This document shows, in pieces, positions 1-10,495 of a DNA stretch of 64,000 nt. The stretch spans positions 116,233,298 to 116,297,297 of the forward strand of contig CM042012.1 of assembly GCA_023525715.1 (NCBI GenBank), read 5' to 3'. Origin of the DNA: Cichorium intybus (Eukaryota; Streptophyta; Magnoliopsida; Asterales; Asteraceae). The first letter of the stretch is position 1. The number at the start of each line of letters is the position of its first letter. Made by a program: the position numbers and the translations under genes. Under the pieces are notes generated by a model. The model was not told the DNA's origin. It did no database searches and saw only the letters and a program-made list of their open reading frames with translations.

Positions 1-2
1 AG

Positions 3-2138
3 TTTTTGGGGCATGTGGTGAACAAAGAAGGTATCAAGGTCGATCAAGCCAAAGTTGAAGCAGTTAAACGGTGGGAAGTTCCAAAAACGCCTTTCGAAAT
101 TCGTAGCTTTCTGGGTTTGGCCGGTTACTATCGTAGATTCATAGAAATTTTCTCAAAGATTGCGTTACCATTTACCCGACTGACCAAGAAAGCAGAAAAG
201 TTTGTGTGGGGTCCGAAGCAACAAGCGGCGTTTGATGAGTTGAGATCACGATTGAGTGATACACCAATCTTGGCCCTAATGGATGGAATGGAGTATATAT
301 TAGTTTACTGTGACACATCACTTCTGGGTTTTGGTGCAGTGTTGATGCAGCGAGACAGGGTTATCGCCTACACCTCTCGACAACTAAAACCCCACGAGCA
401 AAACTACTCCACTCATGACTTGGAGCTAGGGGCTGTTGTTTTCGCCCTCAAGATTTGGAGACATTACCTGTATGGGGTAAACTTTATTGTATATACCGAC
501 CATAAGAGTTTGAAGTATTTGTTCGATCAGCGGGATCTGAACATGAGGCAAATTAGATGGTTGGATGTGGTGAAAGACTATGACTGCGAAATTCACTACC
601 ACCCCGGTAAAGCTAATGTGGTGGCTGATGCTCTCATTCGCAAACCGTCTGCCAAGCCTATTCGAGCTAAGTGCCTCCGTATAACGATGGTGTCGCCTTT
701 GCTAGACCTAATCCGTGACGCCCAAAAGACTGCAATAAACATCAAGCGGGAGAAAATCGGGAATGAACTGCCTAAGATGGAACAAGATGGACGGGGTTTG
801 CTGACTCGCCGTGGTAGAGTTTGGGTTCCATTTACAGGAGGCAACCGGAAAACCCTAATGGAGGAAGCTCACAAGTCTAAATTCTCCATACATCCGGGTG
901 CTGCCAAAATGTATCTAGATCTTCGAGAGGGTTACTGGTGGCATGGAATGAAGAATGATGTAGCCCGGTATGTGGAGGAATGTATGACCTGCCGGAAGGT
1001 CAAGGCAGAACACCAGAAACCGCATGGGAAGTTGCAACCATTGGAGATTCCTGAATGGAAATGGGAGCATCTGACCATGGATTTCATCACTAAGCTTCCT
1101 AGGACTGCCCATGGAGCTGATACTATTTGGGTGATTGTCGACCGTCTGACTAAGAGCGCTCACTTTTTGGCCATAAAAGAGAGCTCATCTGCGAAGAAGT
1201 TGGCTGAGATCTTTGATCGAGAGATTGTCTCATTGCATGGTGTGCCCGTTTCTATTGTCTCCGACCGTGACACTCGATTTACCTCTCGGTTTTGGCAGAA
1301 ATTTTAGGAAGAGATGGGTACACGATTACCCTTCAGCATCGCCTTCCACCCGCAGACAGACGGGCAGAATGAGAGGACGATTCAAACACTGGAAGACATG
1401 CTTCGGGCATGTACGATCGATTTGGGGGGTAGTTGGGATGATCACCTGCATTTAGCCGAGTTCTCCTATGACAACAGTTATCACTCAAGCATTAAAATGC
1501 CCCCGTATGAAGATTTGTATGGAAGGAAGTGTAGGACGCCTGTTTGTTGGGGCGAGGTAGGGCAGAGGGTACTTGGGAGTACCGAAATCCTGCGACAAAC
1601 TACGGAGAAGATACAGGTGATACAAGACCATTTGGTCACGGCGAGGAGTCGTTAGAAGAGCTATGCCGAAAAAAGACTCTCCGACCTTGAATTTCAGGTG
1701 GGAGATTCCGTTTTGTTAGAGGTTTCTCCCTGGAAAGGTGTGATTCGTTTCTGGAAGCGGGGAAAGCTTGGACCACGATTCATTGGGCCTTACAAGGTCA
1801 TTGCTCGCGTTGGGGAGGTGGCCTATCGTTTGGAGTTACCTGATGAGCTTAGCATGATCCATGACACTTTCCACGTTTCTCAGTTACGGAAATGTGTTGT
1901 TGATGATAGCATGGTGGTACCAGTGGAGGATATCCAGCGTCTCAACTATGTTGAGCAACCAGTTGCGATTTTAGATCAGGAAACGAAGACCGTTAGTAAC
2001 AAAACTATAAATTTGGTTAAGGTTCAGTGGCGACATAGACGGGGTTCGGAATGGACGTGGGAACCTGAAGACGAGATGATGACTCATTACCCAAATTTAT
2101 TTGTGGGCGATGACTTCGATGACGAAGTCTGTTCCTAG
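3..2138 (+). pseudogene. Gypsy A pol, 3' part: RT end, RNase H, integrase, chromodomain
   Basis: One reading frame runs from the left edge to the stop at 2136-2138, broken by in-frame TAG codons at 1305-1307 and 1653-1655. There is no frameshift. Domains in order are the RT connection (GYYRRF near 125), RNase H (YCDTS near 305-320, TDHKS near 500), the integrase zinc domain with HPG and CMTC near 890-1000, the DDE core (TMDFITKL near 1075; SDRDTRF near 1260; HPQTDGQNER near 1350), and a C-terminal chromodomain-like segment (VKVQWRHR, EWTWEPED) near 2020-2075. The second TAG replaces an expected glutamine codon, consistent with C-to-T change. The product would act in the cytoplasmic particle and nucleus for cDNA synthesis and integration, but the stops separate the integrase core from its C-terminus. 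Confidence 0.93.
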
Positions 2139-2149
2139 TGGGGGAGTGT
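2139..2149 (+). other. Polypurine tract of Gypsy A
   Basis: A GTGGGGGAG run lies just after the pol stop and directly before the LTR start TGTAACGCCC. It would prime plus-strand cDNA synthesis. Confidence 0.75.
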
Positions 2150-4140
2150 TGTAACGCCCGGTTTTTCCCGGTACGTTTATTTATTTTATTTAATTAGTTA
2201 TGTGATCTTATATTAATTTACTTAATTAAGATCTGATTAATTAAAAGATTGGGCTTATAATTATTGCCATCTTTTAATCGTATAATTAAGTCCATGAGTT
2301 TTATAGCCAAACCCAATTAGAGCTTAAGTATTTTCTAGCCCAAAGGATTAAGTGCTTAGCCCATTTAACCTAGTATATTAGGGTTCAAAACCCTAATTTC
2401 CTTCATTTCACTCCCTCCCTCTCCCTCACGGCTCTCTCTCCCTCTATATCTCTCTTTATTCCCGGATTTGAGAACACAGCCGCAGTGTTTGGACGATTCC
2501 CGGTGATTGAAAGGTTTGATCGCCACGAAACTTTAACCGAAGGTTCCCAAGACATATATGAAGGTTCTGACCGGAGGTATTTTGATTTCAAGGTATAGAT
2601 ATTGAGTTATGAATTTCGCAACATAACCTAGGGTTTATGTCAGATTTCACTGCTGAGTCCCCCTTCTTGTAAAAATCATATCTCGAGTTCTAGGACTCAA
2701 ATGGACCCACAACCAGTGCCCAAAGTTCAAAAATTGAGTTGAGTAACTTTCTTAAGAATATCACTCTCGTTGAAAAGTATTTATCTATGGGAAACAACAG
2801 CTTCTTTGCTGTTAGGTCTAATCCGGGTCTGCTGTGATATGTCATTTTGTTTTTATCATTTGTAGGGCTTGGGAAATGATCCAAAGTGATTCCAAGTTTC
2901 CACATGTACGTTACATATTGAATTAAAGATCTGGAAAAGATGGGATGTTAATTATCATTATAACTTGGTTAGAATGGATCCACACTCCAGATCAGTGGAC
3001 AGTCACCAGCTTATACTGGTTCTGTGATTGTCCACAATGTGAATTTTATATCTTGAGCTTGGGAAACCCTTTTTAATCGATTTCAACTCTGAGACTTGTA
3101 TTTATGTGTCGTCTGGTCCTCTAATTTTTGGTTTGGGCTAATTCCACACATATGTTGGGTAGAGTTGGCCAACATCACCTGACTGTCCGTTTGAAGACAG
3201 CAGAGATATATCTTTTAGTAAATTTTATATCTCTTTCATCCTTTGGAGTTAGGGGGAGTTCTTTATGGTTCTGGAAACCTAAGTCATTGTAGTGCTTGTA
3301 AAAAATTATTTAAGCCTATGCTTCTATTTTATATTTTGGAGTAATTCAGTCTTGAGCAGCAGGTCTGTTCTAGAGACCTTGCTGTGATTACTCTTTTCTC
3401 ATTCCTTAGCTTCACAATTTCATTCTTCTAACCTTTAGTCTTAATTAGGTGAAGTATTGAAGTTTGAACAAGCTTGGTAGCCATATATTGACTTCTATCT
3501 GTTATATCACTCACTCAAGGTGAGTTCTCTCACACCGTTGTATTAATGTTTATGTTTGCTAGTTAGCTCATGTGTGATTGTTTAGATTTAATATTTAAAG
3601 CATGCTATATTATTATTATAAAATCGTACATGTGCACTGTATGTAATTGATTATTACTATGAGGGGTAGTTAGGTAAGATCACCAACGTTATACTCTTTA
3701 TGAGGTGCGGGGATCGGGGCCAAAGGATACGAGATTTACCCGGTGCGGCTCAAACCTACAAGTCTGCCCTATTTTATATAAGCACTGATTCGTTCTTTGC
3801 TTAATTTTTATAATTATAATTGGAAATGGATTAGGGTTGGTAAATGTGTATACTAATATGATGTTTGTGTTTGAATTCACTAAGATTTTGCTTACGGTTT
3901 CCCTAAACATTTTTCAGGTGTTAAGATCAAGGAGGCTGGGGCTTGATTGGAGCACCAGGATTGCCACTACTAGGAGTTTTATTTATTTGGGATTATGTCA
4001 TGTTATGCTTCCGCACTTAATTTAGTATTTTTCCATGTTTTAGGTTTGAGCTACTTATGTATTTTGGAAACTTATAACTATTTTTATAAAAGATATCTTT
4101 GAAAGTTAAAATATTTTGCGAAAAATATTGGGGTGTTACA
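2150..4140 (+). repeat. 3' LTR of Gypsy A
   Basis: The repeat starts TGTAACGCCCGG after the polypurine tract and ends GGGGTGTTACA, giving a 6-bp terminal inverted repeat (TGTAAC/GTTACA). Its length is 1991 bp. It is AT-rich and has no coding content I can support; the short frames in it are chance. The junction to Copia A coding sequence at 4141 fixes the right border. The partner LTR is outside the window. Confidence 0.88.
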
Positions 4141-4254
4141 AAATTATCTCCTGAAATTGAAACTCCCATCAAATCAATTGTCAAAAATAAATCTTCCATG
4201 TCTGTAAAAGCAAATGGGACCAAACAAGTTTGGGTACCCAAACTAACTGTCTAA
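4141..4254 (+). pseudogene. Copia A gag C-terminus
   Basis: The frame is open from the Gypsy A junction and reads through KQVWVPKLTV to a TAA at 4252-4254. The WVPK motif is the end of the long Gag region in this Copia group, and the same motif followed at once by a stop is found in Copia B and Copia C. The rest of gag is left of Gypsy A. The protease frame starts a few codons further on and is shifted relative to gag. Confidence 0.8.
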
Positions 4255-4259
4255 TCCTT

Positions 4260-7200
4260 CAGGCACTTAGTACTGAAGAGCAGGATGACGAATGGCTAAT
4301 AGATAGTGCCTGCTCAATGCACACGACCGGAAGATTGGAGTTTCTAAGAGATTACAGAGAAGTCAACTTTGGAGGATACGTCACATTCGAAAATGACGCA
4401 AATGGCATCATCAAAGGCTATGGTGTACTTACAAACGGAAACTTCACCATTCAGAAGGTTGCCTACGTTCTCGGACTCAAGCACAATCTCATAAGCGTAG
4501 GTCAACTGGTCAGCACCGGTCTTTGAGTTGAATTCGACAATGAATTCAGTTATATCATGACAGGCAACAGAGACAGATGTCTAATAAAATCACCAAGACA
4601 ACTCAATATGTTTCCATTAGACATCTCTATGTTTATCAGAAAACCAAGACTTTGCCTACTATCAAAAGCACACTCCGAAATCAGTTGGTTATGGCATAGG
4701 AAACTAGCTCATCTTAACTTCCGATACATGAATCAGTTGGTAACAGGAGAAATGGTCAGAGGAATGCCACTTCTGAGGTTTGACAATGAAAACTTATGTG
4801 CAGCATGCGCATTTGGCAAGCAAAAGAAGAAACCTCACAAATCAATCACTGACACAGGCATTACTCGTCCACTAGAACATCTTCACATGGATCTTTGCGG
4901 TCCATCAACAGTTGCTAGTATAAATCACAAGAAATACATCTTGGTTATCGTGGACGACTACTCCCGATTTACCTGGGTATTTTTCTTAGGATTGAAATTA
5001 GACACCTTCCCAGAACTCAGAAACTTTATTACATCAATCGAACTCAAGATTCAACTTCCAGTAAGAAGAATCCGAAGTGATAATGGAACTGAGTTCAACA
5101 ATAAGCAAATTGAAGAATTTCTGTCATCCAAAGCAATAGAGCACAACTTCTCAGCACCATATACACCTCAACAAAACGGTGTCGTAGAAAGAAGAAACAG
5201 AACATTAGTGGAAGCAGCTCGATCAATGCTGACTTTTGCAAATCTTTCTCTAACCTTCTGGGCAGAAGCAATAGCAACTGCATGCTTACTTCAAAATCGA
5301 TCCATTGTCAAAAAAAGACTACAAATGACTCCCTATGAAGTATTAAACGGAAGAAAACCTAATGTCAAATTCTTTCATATATTTGGCTGCCGGTGCTTCA
5401 TCAAAAATAACAAAGATCATTTGGGAAAATTCACACCCAAAAACGATGAAGCAATATTTATGGGATATTCATCAAAATCAGTAGCCTATCGTGTTCTAAA
5501 CAAGAGAACACGAGTTATCGAAGAAATTTTTGACATAGAATTCGACGATCAATACCAATGGCGAAAGAAGAATCAGGATATTCTATATGTAATGGAAAAT
5601 GATGTTTCAGTGGGACATCGACCCATTCATACAGTTGAAATTGATTACGACTTACTCTTTGATCCATCAGAAATAACAAAAGAAGCCGAACTTGTTCACT
5701 CTCCAGATACTATTCAGCAACTCATCTCAGCATCAGGACCCTCAAATTTATCAGAACATACTGCATCCGACAATCAGGCAAATCTTCCGATCAACACTCC
5801 AACAATTGAGGGGGAGCCTCTGCTCCCTTCTCCGAATCATCAGACTCAGAAGGAACCATCAATCCCAGCAACCTCTGAGGGGAGTCTAGATTCCCTACAC
5901 ATGTAGATGGAATACCTCAATCTGAGGGTGACCATCAACCCTCAGAAGATACCTCATCAGCAGATATCCCATCGGAAAATGTCACAGCCCACTCCTCTGA
6001 TGCAATGACTAACAATTCACCGGTCTTTATCTTTGAAGCCGATGAGAATACATCAGCTGAAGAATCACAAATTCAAAACAACACTCCTGAAGACAGCCAT
6101 TTAATTCAAGATATCCCCCACCCATTTCTGATCCAGCCCTCCTTCCACGCTTACACAAATGGACTCGGAGTCATCCTCCGAACCAAATCATCGGAGATCC
6201 CTCATCCAAGGTTCAGACAAGATCAAAGAAATCAATTCAGGATGAATGTCACTATGCCGCATACATCAGCAAAGTTGAACCAAAGACAGTCCTAGACGCT
6301 CTAGACGACGACGATTGGATCAAAGCCATGCAAGAAGAACTATCAGAATTCAAAAGAAACAACGTCTGGGATCTTGTTCCGAGACCCTCCAATCACAGAG
6401 TCATCGGCACTAGATGGGTCTTCCGAAACAAACTTGATGACATGGGTATTGTAGTCAGAAACAAAGCCAGATTAGTGGCAAAAGGATATAGTCAGATCGA
6501 AGGACTTGACTATGATGAAACGTATGCACCAGTTGCTAGAAAAGAAGCCATTCGGATCTTTCTAGCCTACGCTGCACACAAAAATATTATTGTACATCAA
6601 ATGGATGTAAAAAGTGCATTTCTTCAAGGTGATCTTCAAGAAACAGTCTATCTTCAACAACCTCTGGGTTTCGAAGATCTATCACGACCTAACCATGTGT
6701 ATCGTCTGAATAAGGCAGTATATGGTCTAAAACAATCACCCAGAGCTTGGTATGAAACGTTATCAACCTTTCTAGTCTCATCAGGATATAGAAGAGGAGT
6801 CATTGATCCGACATTCTTTGTTCGATCCCATCAAAATCACATCATGATCGTCCAAGTCTATGTAGATGATATCATCTTCGGATCAACAAATCAAGCAATG
6901 GTTGATGAATTTGCAAAGGTGATGACAGACAAATTCCACATGAGCATGAATTGAGAAATAAACTTCTTCTTAGGTCTTCAAATCAAACAAACCAACAGAG
7001 GAATCTTCATACATCAAGAGAAATATACAAATGAACTTCTGAAGAAATTTTCTCTTGAAAATTGTTCTACTGCCAAAATTCCGATATCCACCAATCATAA
7101 AATCTTTGCAGACCCCGAAGGCGAGCCAGTAGACCATAAGTTGTATCGAGGGATGATAGGCTCACTATTGTACTTAACCGCAAGTAGACCCGACATCATG

Positions 7201-7820
7201 TTTTCAACTTGCCTGTGTGCCAGATTTCAAGCTGCTCCGAAAATGTCACATCTGACAGCAGTGAAGCAAATATTCAAATATCTCAAAGAGACTAACGCAA
7301 TGGGACTATGGTATCCAATCAGAGACAACTTTAAACTCCAAGCATTCACCGATTCGACCATGCCGGATGCTAATTGGATCGGAAAAGCACATCCGGAGGC
7401 TGTCAATTCCTTGGTGGAAGATTAGTCAGCTGGTCCTCCAAGAAACAAAATTGTGTTGCATTGTCATCAGCAGAAGCAGAATATGTGGCTGCATCCACCT
7501 GCTGTTCACAAGTTATCTGGATGAAAACTCAGCTAATGGATTATGGTTACCGATTCCTTCAAGTTCCTATCTATTGTGACTCCAAGAGTGCCATAGCTAT
7601 TTCTCACAATCCTATTCAGCACTCTATGACCAAACACATTGATTTGAGATATCACTTCATCAAGGATCAAATCTTAGAAGGTAACATCAAACTATACTTT
7701 ATTCCTACCGATGAACAAGTGGCTGATGTCTTCACAAAAGCCTTAGATTCCACTAAATTCAACAATTTTCTGGATAAATTGGGTATGTTAAATCCTGACT
7801 CTGACTTCTTCAGAAAATGA
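4260..7820 (+). pseudogene. Copia A pol: protease, integrase, reverse transcriptase, RNase H
   Basis: The protease (WLIDSACSMH near 4290; the usual DSG reads DSA) and integrase share one frame to 5906 with one TGA at 4524. Integrase shows the zinc domain (WHRKLAHLNF, CAACAFGK near 4690-4820), catalytic aspartates (HMDLCGPS near 4885, RSDNGTEF near 5080) and glutamate (GVVERRNR near 5180). After the linker the frame shifts; RT is open from 6328 (VFRNKLD, QMDVKSAFLQG, YVDDIIFG near 6860) with a TGA at 6952-6954. A frameshift near 7370 separates the RNase H end (DRKSTSGGCQF, SSAEAEYVA), which finishes at 7818-7820. At least two stops and several shifts make it non-functional. Confidence 0.93.
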
Positions 7821-8159
7821 TCGTCAGTTTCTGATCATCATCCCCTCAGCAGATCAGTCAGCTCTAAGCAGTCTCTGACTATCCTCTCAGAACTTTAAGG
7901 CTTCCGAGTTTTCTGATAATAGTCTTAGAAAACTTATCTCAAAATTCTCAATCACAAATTGTCACACTCTTCATTTTAGAGTTCTCAAACACATATAAAA
8001 GCCAAATCTACTTTCATTAAAATAAACATTACATTCACTGAATCCATTAAGTCATGAACCTAAACATATAAAAAACCTATGACTTAAGGATTCTATTACA
8101 AAAGGACTACTAGAAAACATCAAAAAAAAAAAAGATGGTCTTCTCTTCTTCCCTTATCC
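7821..8159. other. Spacer between Copia A pol and antisense Agenet gene
   Basis: This AT-rich spacer holds no open frame of note. It would contain the 3' end of the antisense Agenet transcript. An A-rich run lies near 8120-8132. Confidence 0.6.
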
Positions 8160-8576
8160 TTAATGCTTGTTGTACTGCCACTTTGGAGGATTGCCATACG
8201 AAAAGTTCTGTGTGATTCGCACAGACGAATCACACACTCGTACCGTCTTCCCGTCCAGCAGCACAATGTCATAAACATCGTCGCCGATCACGTCGTCGAC
8301 GACACCGCTCCACCACCCTTGTCGATCCCATGCATCGACATAGTCACCGACTTTGTATTCCACTATCACAGTCGGTGGAATAGGACGAAGAAGGCCGTAT
8401 TTGACCCTCACGATCATCATCCTTCCAGTGGTATTATCCGACAAACACCTCAGCTGCACCTCACACCGCCGTTTCCAGGTTTTTGTGATCACCCCTTCGT
8501 AAAATCCTCTAGCAAAATCTCCATGAGTCAGCTTCACTTCGACCTCATCGAAACAATTGAAGAAGAAACGAGCCAT
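8160..8576 (-). CDS. Antisense Agenet (Tudor-like) protein 1 of Copia A
   Basis: An intact 138-residue minus-strand frame starts MARFFFNCFDEVEVKL and ends PPKWQYNKH. It reads as a paired Agenet/Tudor-like fold: a first unit with DEVEVKL, FYEGVITKTW and YGLLRPIPP (residues about 10-70), then a second with YKVGDYVDAWDRQGWWSGVV (about 72-92) and a closing strand to about 125. The GD-VDAW-GWW pattern is the Agenet hallmark. In host plant proteins such domains bind histone tails or DNA. It lies antisense behind pol and is a divergent relative of the ORF at 9126. A TATA-like box lies about 70-80 bp upstream. The role in the element is unknown; chromatin binding is inference. Confidence 0.85.
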   Translation of the reverse strand: MARFFFNCFDEVEVKLTHGDFARGFYEGVITKTWKRRCEVQLRCLSDNTTGRMMIVRVKYGLLRPIPPTVIVEYKVGDYVDAWDRQGWWSGVVDDVIGDDVYDIVLLDGKTVRVCDSSVRITQNFSYGNPPKWQYNKH

Positions 8577-8643
8577 ATTGAAAGCAAATTAAGTTTAGTT
8601 AATTTTGTTCTTGATACGAGTGGTTAAATATTCAATCAAAAAC

Positions 8644-8655
8644 CCCTTTTTATAA
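8644..8655 (-). promoter_or_regulatory. TATA-like box for antisense Agenet gene 1
   Basis: The minus strand reads TATAAAAAGGGG about 70 bp before the ATG at 8576. Similar boxes lie before the other two Agenet ORFs. Confidence 0.55.
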
Positions 8656-9125
8656 CCAACCAACATGCCCATTCATCTCCTCTAATCCATTTACTTAGAG
8701 GTCATAATGACCCTAGTGGGCAGTTAATGCACCCGTTGATTAGACGGTTCGGCAACTTTGACGGCGTAATGGATAAACTATTATTGCTCCCATACTGATT
8801 GTTTCCCTTTCCTAAAACTGACACATCCTCACCTAACCCTCCAAATTCCACTCTCTCTATACATTTTCCCCCTAAAAACGACAAACTCTTTATTCTCTCC
8901 GAACTTCTCTCATCTCCGACTTCTTCCTACACAATTTCTAAATGAAAAGTTCTGAATCCCATTCACACACACAAACAAACAACATGACTTGCTTTCATTC
9001 ATAACACCCAAAACATTACAGCATATAACAAAAGCAATTTTTACATAATCCTAGCAATACAAGCAAACATACAGTCCGATACAAGACACATAAAACACCG
9101 GGAGATCAACAGTCTTCTCCAATCA
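8656..9125. other. Spacer between the two antisense Agenet genes
   Basis: About 470 bp without a supported gene. It would hold the upstream promoter region of Agenet gene 1 and the 3' region of Agenet gene 2. Confidence 0.5.
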
Positions 9126-9545
9126 TCAGAGCTTATAGTATTGCCACATCGGAGTCTCTCCAAGATGATACCTCTGATGAATCCTCAGTTCCAACTCATC
9201 AACAAACAGACGAGTCCCATCCACTAACACCACATGGAACTGATTGAATGGTGTCTTTCTCGAAATAGCAGCTGGCCACCATCCTCGCCGGTACCACACC
9301 TCCACAAAATCAAACTGCTTGAACTCCACCAAAACCTTAGGAGGAACAGGTTGTAGATATGCAAAGTACACATGCACATTCAAAGGACCACCAGTTGATC
9401 CATCAGTCAACGTTGTCATCTTTACCTCATAACGATGATTCCATACAGACTTGATCACACCACCATAAACTGCACCAGCAAACTCACCATCTTGCATTCT
9501 AACCTCCACCTTCTCATCACGATTATAGGGACGTCTTGAAGCCAT
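9126..9545 (-). CDS. Antisense Agenet (Tudor-like) protein 2 of Copia A
   Basis: An intact minus-strand frame; I chose the second methionine (MASRRPYNRDEKVEV) because it aligns with the start of the Copia C homologue. The 139-residue product has two Tudor-like units: KVEVRMQDGEFAGAVYGGVI to YLQPVPP (about 10-68), then VEFKQFDFVEVWYRRGWWPA to the C-terminus PMWQYYKL. It matches the ORF at 48846-49262 along its whole length with one single-residue gap, and most changes are conservative. It has a TATA-like box about 55 bp upstream. It shares its upstream region divergently with the sense ORF at 10496. Function in the element is not known; Agenet domains usually read chromatin marks. Confidence 0.87.
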   Translation of the reverse strand: MASRRPYNRDEKVEVRMQDGEFAGAVYGGVIKSVWNHRYEVKMTTLTDGSTGGPLNVHVYFAYLQPVPPKVLVEFKQFDFVEVWYRRGWWPAAISRKTPFNQFHVVLVDGTRLFVDELELRIHQRYHLGETPMWQYYKL

Positions 9546-9594
9546 GTTAATTCTCAAAAACTTCACTTGTGTGATTTCTAAGTGTCATGAACAA

Positions 9595-9606
9595 CCCCCT
9601 TTTATT
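9595..9606 (-). promoter_or_regulatory. TATA-like box for antisense Agenet gene 2
   Basis: The minus strand reads AATAAAAGGGGG about 50-60 bp upstream of the ATG at 9545, at a spacing similar to the boxes before the other two Agenet ORFs. The first position deviates from TATA. Confidence 0.45.
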
Positions 9607-10495
9607 ACCACTTCCTCCTTACCACTTCTTGACACCTCATCACTTCGAGATCAGTAATTTAGAGATGCGATACATGATTTGACCACCTATCTTAGGCAGT
9701 CTGCATCATGGTTATCACCACAGAAATGATATGACAACTCTTAAAGTCATCCATTGCTCAGCTGCACTCAGAAACCAAGTTTTGAATTTTTCTCTCCAAA
9801 CCACAATCCGAACATTTTGCTTCTGATCAATACTTCTCCGAGATACTACCTTACTCTCTGAACCTTCAAACTCAGAACCTAACCCTCAGAATATTTAGTT
9901 CTGACTCCTTTCCACATCTCAGAACTCTCATATCAATACCCTCACTCAGAACATTTCCACTCCGAACCTACAACCTTACAATTTCAAGTTTTCTCACCAT
10001 CTCAGAACACACAACTCTACTGACTTACGACTTTACTCAGAATTCCTTCTTTCTAATCAAGTCAGAACTATCACAGTCATACCAGTCCGTACCCTAGACA
10101 CCTCACCTCGACATATTTAATACGGGAATGAAAATTAAATACGAAAACATTTAATACCCAATAATTAAAATCCATATGATCCATTTTTTTCCAACGGATA
10201 TTCTCTCTGCCACACATGTCCGTCCTTTAATGGACCATCCCTTTTCATCATTTCTTTGCATTTAATGCCAAGCATACGCTTTTCTGACACCACTGTTCAC
10301 ACGTCCCTTCATTTTCGCAACCCGGCAGTTTCTGACACTTTTTCAAATAACTATAACCGTTCCCTATTATTTCAATCCCTCACACTTCTTCATCTTCCAC
10401 AACAATTCCTCTCTATTCTCATATCTCTCTCACCGCCGTCTTCAATCTATCAACCCTAAAAATCTAAAATCTTCCATCACTCTTCAAACTCTTCA
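9607..10495. other. Divergent intergenic region between Agenet gene 2 and the sense extra ORF
   Basis: About 0.9 kb without coding content. It lies between two genes pointing away from each other. The last 120 bp before the ATG at 10496 are CT-rich like a plant 5' leader (CTCTCTATTCTCATATCTCT near 10410). I see only a weak TATA candidate (CTATAACC near 10352). Confidence 0.5.

Larger units (their letters stand above)
1..4140 (+). mobile_element. Gypsy A: 3' part of a Ty3/Gypsy chromovirus (Tekay/Del-like)
   Basis: The window opens inside the pol gene of a Ty3/Gypsy element. RNase H, integrase and a C-terminal chromodomain-like segment are followed by a polypurine tract and a 3' LTR of about 2 kb. 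The 5' LTR, gag, protease and most of reverse transcriptase lie left of the window. The order RT-RNaseH-IN-chromodomain is that of plant chromoviruses, and the protein resembles the pol of Gypsy E in this window. The element inserted into Copia A: Copia coding sequence starts directly after the LTR at 4141, beginning AAATT, the expected right copy of a 5-bp target duplication whose left copy cannot be seen. Confidence 0.93.

Noticed and set aside
8105..8125. ACTACTAGAAAACATC, similar to the CACTA terminus at 42355
   Set aside because: The first base does not fit, no subterminal GACAGAC repeats follow and no matching end or 3-bp duplication is nearby.
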